NCBI GenBank assembly: GCA_903828665.1
Contig: CAIKMZ010000072.1
Coordinates: forward strand, 1-54,269
Source of the DNA: an uncultured beta proteobacterium
GTDB lineage: Bacteria > Pseudomonadota > Gammaproteobacteria > Burkholderiales > Burkholderiaceae_C
DNA: 54,269 bases
Direction of reading: 5' to 3'
The translations under genes and the position numbers were made by a program. This document shows positions 35,633 to 43,567 of the stretch, piece by piece (within the stretch, counting starts at the first letter, position 1; every line of letters starts with the position of its first letter). The notes under the pieces were generated by a model. The model saw nothing but the letters and a program-made list of their open reading frames with translations. It had not been told where the DNA came from and did not search any database.

Positions 35633-36574
35633 TTGACAATGCAGACTCAAACGCACACCGACGCCCCGGGCGCATACCCTTCTTCGCCGCTCACGATCGT
35701 GGGCTTCGGCGACGTCGGCCAGGCCTATGCCAAGGCTCTCCTCGGACAGGGGGTAGCGGTGCGCATCCACCACCCCGCGCCAGGCGTGCGAGCGCTGGAA
35801 GCGGCCCGAGCCATGGGCATGGTCATCGAAACCGACCCGGCGCGCGCTTTCGCGAGATGCGCCCTGGCGCTGAACGTCGCCCCGGGACTGAAGGCCCTGC
35901 CGGTGGCGCGTGCGGCAGCGCCGCACATGCCAGCGGGAAGTCTGTTCGCAGATCTGTCAAGCGCAGCACCACCGGACCTGCGCACCGCAGCCTCCCTTTT
36001 CGTGCACTGTCACTACGTGGACGTGGCCATCATGGGCGCAGTGTCCATTCATGGGCACCACACGCCACTGCTGGCCAGTGGACCGGGCGCGCCCCGTCTG
36101 GCCGCAGCACTGGCGCCACTGGGCTTCGTGGTGCAGGTGCTGGCCGACAGTCAGCCCGGCGACGCCACTGCCCTCAAGTTGGTGCGCAGCGTGCTCACGA
36201 AGGGGATGGACGCTGTCATCACCGAATGCCTGCTGTTGGCGCAGGCGCTCGGGTTGCGCGAGACGCTGCTCTCCAACATAGGTGATCTAGACAACTCAAG
36301 TTTGAGTGAGCTCATTGCGATGTTCATCCGTACCCATGCGCCGCACGCTCAACGTCGCTTGCATGAGATGGAGACAGTGGAAGACATGCTCAAAGACTTG
36401 GGTGTTCCGCTGATCGTGACACCAGCCGTGCGCGCTCGCTACGCCCGCACGGTGGCCATGCTGGGCGCTAATGCACAGTTGCCCGAGGGCGCAGAAGGAG
36501 CGGCGCTCTTCGAGTGCGTATTGCCCTGGATGCTCGACGCAGAACGCCGCCTGCCGGCAGCGGCGTCCACGTAA
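35633..36574 (+). CDS. NAD(P)-dependent hydroxyacid dehydrogenase-like protein with DUF1932-type C-terminus
   Basis: A 313-residue protein of the 6-phosphogluconate/3-hydroxyisobutyrate dehydrogenase group. The Rossmann motif is IVGFGDVGQAYAKAL (near residue 22), followed by the substrate region FADLSSAAP and the conserved Lys in ALKLVRSVLTKG. The C-terminal helical part resembles the DUF1932 domain. AGGGAG (35621-35626) is best spaced for the TTG at 35633; ATG 35639 is the alternative and removes two residues. It stands alone on the plus strand, divergent from the Liv operon, and may act on the same imported acid. Confidence 0.85.
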   Translation: MTMQTQTHTDAPGAYPSSPLTIVGFGDVGQAYAKALLGQGVAVRIHHPAPGVRALEAARAMGMVIETDPARAFARCALALNVAPGLKALPVARAAAPHMPAGSLFADLSSAAPPDLRTAASLFVHCHYVDVAIMGAVSIHGHHTPLLASGPGAPRLAAALAPLGFVVQVLADSQPGDATALKLVRSVLTKGMDAVITECLLLAQALGLRETLLSNIGDLDNSSLSELIAMFIRTHAPHAQRRLHEMETVEDMLKDLGVPLIVTPAVRARYARTVAMLGANAQLPEGAEGAALFECVLPWMLDAERRLPAAAST

Positions 36575-36625
36575 CACCCACCCGGCGTCCCACCCCCTTC
36601 ACCGACTGCGGCATGAAATGCAAGA

Positions 36626-36648
36626 CCCGCCACTGTGTTGTGGGCGGG
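36626..36648 (+). terminator. GC stem-loop after the dehydrogenase gene
   Basis: CCCGCCAC (36626-36633) can pair with GTGGGCGGG (36640-36648), one bulged G, 6-nt loop. It lies about 50 bp after the stop, between converging genes. No T-run follows. The rest of 36575-36799 shows nothing else. Confidence 0.35.
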
Positions 36649-36799
36649 GGCGGTCCGACACACTCTGCGTGCAATTGTTGCCGCCCATCCTGGAGCAGTC
36701 CGGCGGCCTCATGGCTTAGTGCGCCAATTGCCAACAAATATCAACTGTTTGAGCGTACCAACAGAGCGGACCAACGCCCGCCGCCCAAATCCCGTGGGC

Positions 36800-37594
36800 C
36801 TAGGATGCAGCCTTGGAAGCGGCTTTGCGTTTGCCGGGGTTGGCAGCGTTGATGTACTTTGCGATGGACTCGATCATGAGACGGGCGAGTTTCTTCTCAC
36901 TCTTGTCGAGCCGCTCGATCAGCCCACCCACGCCTATCACCAGGTTTGGACCGTTGGGCGAAGCTGGCAGTGGCATGGCAATCACCCCCACGCCGGGCGT
37001 GTTGGTGCCGCGCGAATACACGTATCCTTGGGTTCTCACCTTGCGCACCTGCGCCATCACATCTTCGAGTTCCATGTTCTCCGGCAAGCCGGCCGTGCCC
37101 AGGCGCGACTGCGTGCGCTGGTGGATGCGTGCGATGGCTGCGTTCGGCTGTTGGGCCAACAGCGCCCATCCGGTGCCCGAGGCGCAAAGCGGGCGGCGCG
37201 TGCCCGGCGAGACGTAGAACTGGATCGGCAATTGGCTCTGGATGACCTGCACATACTGCGCCTGCACGTCGTTCTGCACCGCCAGGATGACAGTCTCACT
37301 GGTCGCGTCGGAAAGCGAGTGCATCAGCCCTAGTATTTCAATACTGCTGAAGGACGACTCGTAGATCCAGTCGCCCAGCATTGTCACCATGATGGTGGGC
37401 GCATAGGCACGGATGCGGCTGTCGTAGCTGAGGTAGCCCAGCGTGGCCATGCTCTTGACCAGCACCGAGGTGCTGGAGAGCGGGTAACCGAACTGTTCGG
37501 AAATGTCGCGCACGCTCAGCGGCTTGCGCACTTCGCGGAAGTACTCCAGGATCTCGAACACCCTTCCTGCGGTTTTGATCACTGAGTTTTCCAT
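36800..37594 (-). CDS. IclR-family transcriptional regulator
   Basis: A 264-residue IclR protein. The winged helix-turn-helix is near residues 7-70 (AGRVFEILEYFRE, VRDISEQFGYPLSSTSVLVKSM), and the effector domain has SDATSETVILAVQNDVQ, RRPLCASGTGWALLA and GVGVIAMPLP. The C-terminus is lysine-rich. It lies at the downstream end of the amidohydrolase/ligase/dehydrogenase run on the same strand, 69 bp after the amidohydrolase, and probably controls that run and the divergent hydratase. Confidence 0.92.
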   Translation of the reverse strand: MENSVIKTAGRVFEILEYFREVRKPLSVRDISEQFGYPLSSTSVLVKSMATLGYLSYDSRIRAYAPTIMVTMLGDWIYESSFSSIEILGLMHSLSDATSETVILAVQNDVQAQYVQVIQSQLPIQFYVSPGTRRPLCASGTGWALLAQQPNAAIARIHQRTQSRLGTAGLPENMELEDVMAQVRKVRTQGYVYSRGTNTPGVGVIAMPLPASPNGPNLVIGVGGLIERLDKSEKKLARLMIESIAKYINAANPGKRKAASKAAS

Positions 37595-37663
37595 GGTCTG
37601 TCTGTGGTGTTTGTGGTGGTCGATGCCGGGCCTGTGTCCTCCGGGGTGCGCAAGCGCGTATTT

Positions 37664-38590
37664 TTACATTTCGCCATGGATCGCTCGCCCCCCCATATTG
37701 CCCGGCTGCCCGAAAAGTCGCAGCGGGTTGTCCACCAGGACGGCCTGCAACTGCACTGGGTCGTCCAGATGGCGCTGCAAGGCGTCAAGCAGCATGCCGG
37801 GTTCGGGCATGCGCGCGGGATCAAAAATGGCTACGTGTGGCCAGTCGGAACCCCAGACCGTGCGGTCGGGGGCGGCGCGTACCAGCGCCCGCACGAACGG
37901 CGCCACGTCATCGAAGGGCGCCGATTGGCTGGAGACGCGGTAGGCGCCAGAGAGTTTGGTCCAGCAGTCGTCCATGCTTGCGAGTTCGAGGACAGCCTGG
38001 AAGTCGGGATCGTCCACGCCGCGCGACGCCGGGCACCAGCCCATGTGGTCAATGACCAGGCGCAAATTCAGCTCGCGCAGCGTGGGCGCAAGTTCGTGCA
38101 GGCGATGGCCATGCAGGGCAAGGTCGACATGCCATCCCAGAGGCCGGCACCGGTCGGCGATACGCTGCAACTGGTCTGCGCACGAGCCGCCGGCAAACAA
38201 CTCGTTAATCCGCACGCCGCACACGCCCGCCTCGCGCAAGCGCGCCAAAGTCTCATCGCTCTCGGAACCATCAATTGCGACAACGCCTCGCAGGCGCTGA
38301 GGATAGCGCTGCAGCGCCTCGACGATGGGGCCGTTGTCCACGCCATGGACGCTGATTTGTATCAGCACACCGTGGTCAAGGCCGACGGTGTCGAGCATTG
38401 CTACGTAATCGTCGGCGCTCACGGGTGGAGGCGTGTAGGTCCGCAGCGGCACGAAGGGATGGCGCGCGTCACCGGATATTACGTGCGCATGTGTGTCCCA
38501 AGCTCCGCGCGGCATGCAAAGGGCGCGCGGCGGGCGGGATGGCCCCGCAGGCAGACATGCATCGGGTTCGGCAGTTGGCGGAAGAGACAT
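37664..38590 (-). CDS. Amidohydrolase-family hydrolase (2-pyrone-4,6-dicarboxylate lactonase-like)
   Basis: A 308-residue TIM-barrel hydrolase of the amidohydrolase-2 group. Metal/active-site motifs are WDTHAHVISG (H34-x-H36), VIDHMGWCP and WGSDWPHVAIFD, and it ends with NPLRLFG as in LigI-type lactonases and related decarboxylases/hydrolases. No signal peptide is clear; the first 25 residues are Pro-rich and may not be translated (an internal start at M26 is possible). It is 15 bp after the CoA ligase stop. It could open a lactone or ring intermediate. LigI-like function is the best guess, not proven. Confidence 0.85.
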   Translation of the reverse strand: MSLPPTAEPDACLPAGPSRPPRALCMPRGAWDTHAHVISGDARHPFVPLRTYTPPPVSADDYVAMLDTVGLDHGVLIQISVHGVDNGPIVEALQRYPQRLRGVVAIDGSESDETLARLREAGVCGVRINELFAGGSCADQLQRIADRCRPLGWHVDLALHGHRLHELAPTLRELNLRLVIDHMGWCPASRGVDDPDFQAVLELASMDDCWTKLSGAYRVSSQSAPFDDVAPFVRALVRAAPDRTVWGSDWPHVAIFDPARMPEPGMLLDALQRHLDDPVQLQAVLVDNPLRLFGQPGNMGGRAIHGEM

Positions 38591-38605
38591 AGAAGAAGAG
38601 GCCGG

Positions 38606-40126
38606 TCAGGGCGCGACGCGTTGACCAGACTTCAGGTCGTGCACGCGCGCATCTAGGTACTGCAGCTTGTTGCGCTGGATCTTCTCAGTTTCGGTCTTGG
38701 GTATGGCGGCGATGAACTCGATGTAGCGCGGCAGCATGAAGCGCGCCAGGCGCGTTGCCAGGAAGGCGTGCACGGACGCGGGATCCGTTTCGCCATTGAC
38801 GACGATGACTGCCTTGATCTCGTCGCCCGTCACGGCGTCGGGCACGGCTACCACCGCGCAATCGGCGACCGCGTTCATGCCGCGCAATGCAGTCTCGACC
38901 TCGACTGGCGAGATCATCTCACCGCTCTTGCGGATCAGTTCCTTCTGGCGCCCGAGGTAGTACATGAAGCCGTCCTGGTCGAAGCGGCCGAGATCGCCGC
39001 TGTGGAACCACAGGTTGCGGCTGGCTTCGAGCATCTGCTCGGGCTTCTTGTAGTAGCCCAGCAGGATGGTGTCGGGTTCGCGCGGACGCACCACGATCTC
39101 ACCCGGCTGCCCCGCCGGCAACGGCCGGTCGTCGGCGTCAACGATACATACTTCAAGGTCGAGGCGTGGTTTGCCGCAACTGCCAAAGCGGAAATCGTCG
39201 ACGGTGTTTGCGGTGGTCCAGCCACCGACCTCGGTCATGCCGTAGGCCTCATGCACGCGCACGCCAAAGCGCGCCTCCACTTCGCGCCAAACAGGTCCCG
39301 GTGCGCCGCCACCGAAGAAGAATCGCATGCCATGGTCGCGCCGCTCACCCTCATGCCGCGCCACCAGGATGGAAAGCACTGTGCCGACGAAGGTGCAGCC
39401 GGTGGCACCCAGCCGGATTGCGTCATCAAAGAAGGTGGAGGCCGAGAAGCGGGGTAAGACCAGCAGGGCCGCACCGGCAGTGAGAACCGACATCACGCCG
39501 TACATCTGCGGATTCACGTGGTACAGCGGCATAAACACGAGCACGCGATCGTCCCGCGTGATTGCCAGCGCCTGCACAGTCGCGCACCCCGTGGCCATAT
39601 AGGCGGTATGGCAGTTGACAACGCCCTTGGGCAGCCCGGTGGTGCCCGAGGTATACATGATGGTGCAGGGTGCGCTGGCGGGCACCCGCAAAGGCTCGGC
39701 CTCAGCCAGCCCGTCCAGGCTGCGCAGGAATACCTCATCGTTCTCGATCAGCAGGCGCGGCAACGCTATCTGGCGCGCGTCGAGCTGGGTCGCGCGGCTG
39801 TCCTCCCACTCGCGATCCACCACCAACACGCGCGCGTCACACTGGTCCACCGAATAGCGTAGGCCATCAGCGATGAGTTGGTTGTTCAGAGTGACGGCCA
39901 CTGCACCGCGCAAACAAATGCCCAGCCAGGCGATGACGATTGCCGCGCCGTTGCCAGCCAGCAGCGCTACGTGATCGCCCTTGCCGATGTCTTCCCCCGC
40001 CAACCGCGTGGCGAAGCGCAGCGCAGCAGCTTGAATCTCGGCGTAGCTGTACTCGCGCTCCAGCGTGACGATGAAAGGCGCGTGCGGGCGTTCGGATGCT
40101 CGAAGGGCCAGCAGATCGGTGATCAT
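38606..40126 (-). CDS. AMP-dependent acyl-CoA ligase
   Basis: A 506-residue ANL-superfamily ligase. Motifs are MYTSGTTGLPKGV, YGMTEVGG, HSGDLGRFDQDGF, GRQKELIRKSGEMISPVEVE, and TEKIQRNKL with the C-terminal Lys. Length is typical of CaiC/benzoate-type enzymes. ATG 40126 overlaps the acyl-CoA dehydrogenase stop by four bases (ATGA). It is the third CoA ligase in the window. With the dehydrogenase and amidohydrolase it forms a short degradation operon under the nearby IclR gene. Confidence 0.93.
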   Translation of the reverse strand: MITDLLALRASERPHAPFIVTLEREYSYAEIQAAALRFATRLAGEDIGKGDHVALLAGNGAAIVIAWLGICLRGAVAVTLNNQLIADGLRYSVDQCDARVLVVDREWEDSRATQLDARQIALPRLLIENDEVFLRSLDGLAEAEPLRVPASAPCTIMYTSGTTGLPKGVVNCHTAYMATGCATVQALAITRDDRVLVFMPLYHVNPQMYGVMSVLTAGAALLVLPRFSASTFFDDAIRLGATGCTFVGTVLSILVARHEGERRDHGMRFFFGGGAPGPVWREVEARFGVRVHEAYGMTEVGGWTTANTVDDFRFGSCGKPRLDLEVCIVDADDRPLPAGQPGEIVVRPREPDTILLGYYKKPEQMLEASRNLWFHSGDLGRFDQDGFMYYLGRQKELIRKSGEMISPVEVETALRGMNAVADCAVVAVPDAVTGDEIKAVIVVNGETDPASVHAFLATRLARFMLPRYIEFIAAIPKTETEKIQRNKLQYLDARVHDLKSGQRVAP

Positions 40127-41310
40127 TTGTTAGTCGCGCCTTTCGCGCCACGCATGAGGTACTTGCCTATGGTGTTCTTGAGGATCTCGGCCGAGCCCCC
40201 GGCGATCTCATAGGTCTTGGCGTCACGCAGGTAGCGACCGAATGGCGAGTTCACCATGGTGCCGTGTGCTCCGCACACCTGCACTGCCATCGAGGCCGTG
40301 CGTGTGGCAACCTCGGCGGCGCGCAACTTGGCTTCGCTGCCATAGCGGTCGATGTCGTCATGTGTATCAAGGGCTCTGGCGGCGTGAAATACCAGCAGCC
40401 GCGAGGCGTCGATATCGGCCAGCGCCTCTGCGAAGTACCACTGGATGCCCTGAAAGCCCAGCACGGTCTGGTCGAACGCCACGCGGCACGCCACATGGGC
40501 GTAGGCCGCATCGAACGCCGCGCGCGCGATGCCGATGCTGATCGCCGCGGCCAGCGTGCGTGAGTAGTCCAGCGTGGTCACGGCCTGTCGCACGCCCTTG
40601 CCTTCTGTGCCGATGAGATGGTCCAGCGGCACGCGCACGTCCTCCAGCAGCAAGTTCATATGCGGGCCGTTGCGCAGGCCGAAAGTGGCCGAGTTACGCC
40701 CCTCGTAGACGGTCAGGTTGGGCACGTCGCGCGGCACAGCGAACGCCGATACGCCTACCGGCGTCTCAGCGAGGATGACAAAGAACTCGGCAGCTGAACT
40801 CGACGTGATGAAGTGCTTTTCGCCGCGCAGAATCCACTCGTCACCGTCTCGCGTGGCCTTGGTGTCCAGCGTGCGGATGTCGCTGCCGTGCCCGGCCTCG
40901 GTCAGCGCGTACGACGACAGCATGCCCTTGGCGAATTGGGGCAGGTAGCGCTGCTTCAGGGTTTCGCTGCCAAAAAGGCGGATGATAGTCTGCGCCTGGA
41001 AGATGGTGAGCAGGGATACGCCCAGCGCGGCTGAGCCCACCGACACTTCCTCGAACAGCGCTACGGCGTATGAGAACTCGCGCCCGCCGCCTCCGTACTC
41101 CACAGGCATCGTGATCGAACTGAAGCCCTGCACGGCCAGTTCACGCGCCAGTTCCACCGGGTACACGTCGCGCGCATCGATGTCGTCGCCCTGCGGCATC
41201 ACGCGTTGCTCCACGAACTCGCGAAGTGATTGGGTGTACGCCTTGTCGGCCATCGGTGGCCAAAGGTTGACGGACGGCTTGAAAGAAGGTGATTCGGCGG
41301 TTGCGTTCAT
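40123..41310 (-). CDS. Acyl-CoA dehydrogenase-family protein lacking the usual catalytic Glu
   Basis: A 395-residue acyl-CoA dehydrogenase fold protein. It has MPVEYGGGGREFSYAV, YALTEAGHGSDIRTLDT, the ITSSSAAEFF FAD-binding stretch, RVAFDQTVLGFQGIQW, and RYLRDAKTYEIAGGSAEILKN. At the MCAD Glu position (YEGT) it has G-G, and at the helix-G position used by isovaleryl-type enzymes it has Ser (LDYSR). Neither usual base is present. Start is ATG 41310 with a weak RBS; M at 41253 is an alternative. It is the first gene of its operon. It may use another base, or do different chemistry. Confidence 0.85.
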   Translation of the reverse strand: MNATAESPSFKPSVNLWPPMADKAYTQSLREFVEQRVMPQGDDIDARDVYPVELARELAVQGFSSITMPVEYGGGGREFSYAVALFEEVSVGSAALGVSLLTIFQAQTIIRLFGSETLKQRYLPQFAKGMLSSYALTEAGHGSDIRTLDTKATRDGDEWILRGEKHFITSSSAAEFFVILAETPVGVSAFAVPRDVPNLTVYEGRNSATFGLRNGPHMNLLLEDVRVPLDHLIGTEGKGVRQAVTTLDYSRTLAAAISIGIARAAFDAAYAHVACRVAFDQTVLGFQGIQWYFAEALADIDASRLLVFHAARALDTHDDIDRYGSEAKLRAAEVATRTASMAVQVCGAHGTMVNSPFGRYLRDAKTYEIAGGSAEILKNTIGKYLMRGAKGATNK

Positions 41311-41330
41311 AACTGCGAATAATACATACA

Positions 41331-41345
41331 TACATTTTCAATGTA
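41331..41345. promoter_or_regulatory. Dyad in divergent promoter region, candidate operator
   Basis: TACATT (41331-41336), three bases, AATGTA (41340-41345): perfect 6-bp arms inside an A+T-rich patch. It lies between the divergent acyl-CoA dehydrogenase (41310) and enoyl-CoA hydratase (41425) genes. It could be the target of the IclR protein at 36800. The sequence differs from the palindrome at 27450, so the two regulators would have separate sites. Confidence 0.35.
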
Positions 41346-41424
41346 CATATGGGGTTTACCAGCTGATTCGATGGTCATATCTGACGTATCATGTCCTCGC
41401 TTTTCGCCACCAGGACCAACTCCC

Positions 41425-42213
41425 ATGAGCAACCGCACCAATGACACCGAGCTGGGCATCGAGGTGCGCCAGCATGTGGCCATCGTCGAGTTGCGCCGCC
41501 CGCCGCACAACTATTTCGACCTGCCTGTTCTCACTCGCCTGGCGCAGGCATTCGAGACGCTAGATGCCGACCCCGAGGTGCGTGCCACGGTACTCTGCGC
41601 GCAAGGCGATGCGTTCAGCGCGGGAGCCAACCTGGTGGACCCGCGCTCGGTGACGCGGCCTGAAAGCGAGCAGGCGCTCAACCCGATCTATGCGCAGGCC
41701 GTGCGCTTATTTGCGCTGAACAAGCCCATGGTGGCTGCGGTGCATGGCGCGGCGGTAGGAGGAGGACTCGGGCTGGCGCTGGTGGCAGACTTCCGGGTGA
41801 CCTGCGCCCAAGCGCGCTTCTCCGCGAACTTTGCGCGCCTGGGCATCACGCCAGGCTTCGGGCTGACGGCGACGCTGCCGCGGCTGATCGGCGCGCAGCG
41901 AGCCGCATCCCTCTTTTACAGCGGTCGGCGCATTGGCGGCGAGGAGGCCATGCAGATCGGTCTGGCCGACGCCCTCGTGCCCCAGGCATCGGTGCGCGAG
42001 CACGCGATCGCTCAGGCTGCAGAAATAGCGATTTCCTCACCCGGCGTGGTCAGCGCGCTGCGGGCCGTGCTGCGTGCCGGCCTGGTCGATGCGGTGCGTC
42101 TGGCGGTGACGCGCGAATCGACGCAGCAGTACCACCAGTTCGCCACCGAAGATTTCCGCGAAGGCGTTGCCGCCATGACCGAGAGACGCCCGCCGCGCTT
42201 CCAAGGGCGCTAG
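41425..42213 (+). CDS. Enoyl-CoA hydratase/isomerase family protein
   Basis: A 262-residue crotonase-fold protein of normal length. Oxyanion-hole motifs are AFSAGANLVD (near residue 65) and HGAAVGGGLGLALVADFR (near residue 105). The first catalytic-Glu region reads ARFSANFARLGITPGFG, so the usual Glu (E-x-x-x-G) appears as Asn/Ala at that place, suggesting an isomerase- or dehalogenase-like variant or a weak hydratase. CAGGA lies 9 nt before ATG 41425. It is divergent from the acyl-CoA dehydrogenase operon with a shared promoter region and marks the right end of the catabolic block. Confidence 0.88.
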   Translation: MSNRTNDTELGIEVRQHVAIVELRRPPHNYFDLPVLTRLAQAFETLDADPEVRATVLCAQGDAFSAGANLVDPRSVTRPESEQALNPIYAQAVRLFALNKPMVAAVHGAAVGGGLGLALVADFRVTCAQARFSANFARLGITPGFGLTATLPRLIGAQRAASLFYSGRRIGGEEAMQIGLADALVPQASVREHAIAQAAEIAISSPGVVSALRAVLRAGLVDAVRLAVTRESTQQYHQFATEDFREGVAAMTERRPPRFQGR

Positions 42214-42429
42214 CAGGCCGCTGTCAGCCTTTGAACAGCTCGCAGAACGTCAGCCTAGGGCAATCTCAAGCCGGGCCCGAGGCACTGCCAGTCCGGTTCG
42301 AGTCGGAACGCAAGCATGCGGCTCAACAATTCGCAAGCACACTGCTGTCGTTGGTCTGCTGGAAGCAAGACCGGTACTTGGCGGCCAAACTGGGCTTGCG
42401 CAGGACGGCTTGCCCCACCACCACGATCC

Positions 42430-42858
42430 TCAGCGCGCCACCGGCGCGCCGCCGGTCTGGGTCGCGAACGTGATCTGGCTCAGGCCCGCGCGGCTTGCGG
42501 CTTCCATCACAATGACCACGGACTGGTGCACCGCATTGGCATCGGCATGGATGATGACGACCGACTCCTTGCCGGCGGTGGCCGCCGTGGCCAGGGCCTG
42601 CGTGACGTCCTCCACGCTCTTGCCGGCAACGGCCGCGCCGTTGATTGAGTAGCGACCGTCCACGCTGACCGCCACCATCACTTCCTTGGGATGATCCGGC
42701 GGCGCCTGTGCCGCAGCGGTCGGCAGCGTGATCTGCAGCTCCGAGAACTTGCTGTAGGTGGTGGACAGCATCAGGAAGATCACCACCACGAGCAGGACAT
42801 CGATGAACGGGATCAGGTTGATTTCGGGCTCTTCATGCCCACGGCTGCGGAACTTCAT
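42430..42858 (-). CDS. exbD: ExbD-type biopolymer transport protein
   Basis: A 142-residue inner-membrane protein of the ExbD/TolR family. The single helix carries the essential Asp in NLIPFIDVLLVVVIFLML (residues 14-31), preceded by a short cytosolic tail (MKFRSRGHEEPE) and followed by a periplasmic domain. It works with ExbB to turn proton-motive force into movement of a TonB/TolA protein. Its ATG overlaps the exbB stop by four bases (ATGA). It is the last gene of the cytochrome operon. The TolR alternative is less likely without tolB/pal nearby. Confidence 0.93.
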   Translation of the reverse strand: MKFRSRGHEEPEINLIPFIDVLLVVVIFLMLSTTYSKFSELQITLPTAAAQAPPDHPKEVMVAVSVDGRYSINGAAVAGKSVEDVTQALATAATAGKESVVIIHADANAVHQSVVIVMEAASRAGLSQITFATQTGGAPVAR

Positions 42859-43484
42859 GCTGCGACGCGCAGGGTTTGCAGGTGCCGGGCAAACTGGTCG
42901 GCTGACAGCTCCAGCGTCAGCAAATGGGCGTCGACCGTGGCCCTGAAGTAGCGCCAGAAGATCAGCGACGGAATCGCCACCATCAGACCGAATGCCGTGT
43001 TGTACAAGGCCACTGAAATGCCGTGCGCCAGCTGCGCCGGATTGGCGCCCGCGCCGGCGGGCGTCTGCGAACCGAAGATCTCGATCATGCCGATGACGGT
43101 GCCCAGCAGACCGAGCAGCGGCGCGGCCGAGGCAATGGTGGCCAGCGCACTGAGGTAGCGCTCCATGCGGTGCGCCACTTCACGCCCCGACGCCTCCATC
43201 GTGGCGCGCAGGTCTTCTTCCGAGCAGCGCGGATTGGCGCCCAGTGCCAGCAGGCCGCTGGCCAGCACTTCGCCGAGTTCGGAGTTCTGCGCCAGCTGGT
43301 CCACCACGGCGCGGCCCGGCACAGCCTGGCGCGACACCTTGAGCGCCTCTGAAAGCAGCTTGGGCGGCGCGATGCGGCTCGTCCTCAGGCTGAACAGGCG
43401 CTCAATCACCAGCGCCAGCGCCAGGAAGGAAGCAAAAATCAAGGGCCAGATCGGCCAGCCTGCGGCTTGAATGATCGATAACAT
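42855..43484 (-). CDS. exbB: ExbB/TolQ-type proton channel
   Basis: A 209-residue ExbB-family membrane protein. It has a first helix near residues 10-28 (WPIWPLIFASFLALALVIERL), a cytosolic loop, and the diagnostic pair of helices around ASAAPLLGLLGTVIGMIEIF and GISVALYNTAFGLMVAIPSLIFW. GGAG lies 8 nt before the ATG. It forms the motor with ExbD for the TonB/TolA-like protein encoded two genes upstream. An 83-bp gap separates it from the iron-sulfur/FAD gene. Confidence 0.94.
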   Translation of the reverse strand: MLSIIQAAGWPIWPLIFASFLALALVIERLFSLRTSRIAPPKLLSEALKVSRQAVPGRAVVDQLAQNSELGEVLASGLLALGANPRCSEEDLRATMEASGREVAHRMERYLSALATIASAAPLLGLLGTVIGMIEIFGSQTPAGAGANPAQLAHGISVALYNTAFGLMVAIPSLIFWRYFRATVDAHLLTLELSADQFARHLQTLRVAA

Positions 43485-43567
43485 GTGACTTTCTCCAAAG
43501 ATGGTTTATCGTGCTGGAATATCGTGAACGGCTCAGGAAGCTCGCGTGCGGCAATCGGCTTCTGGTG

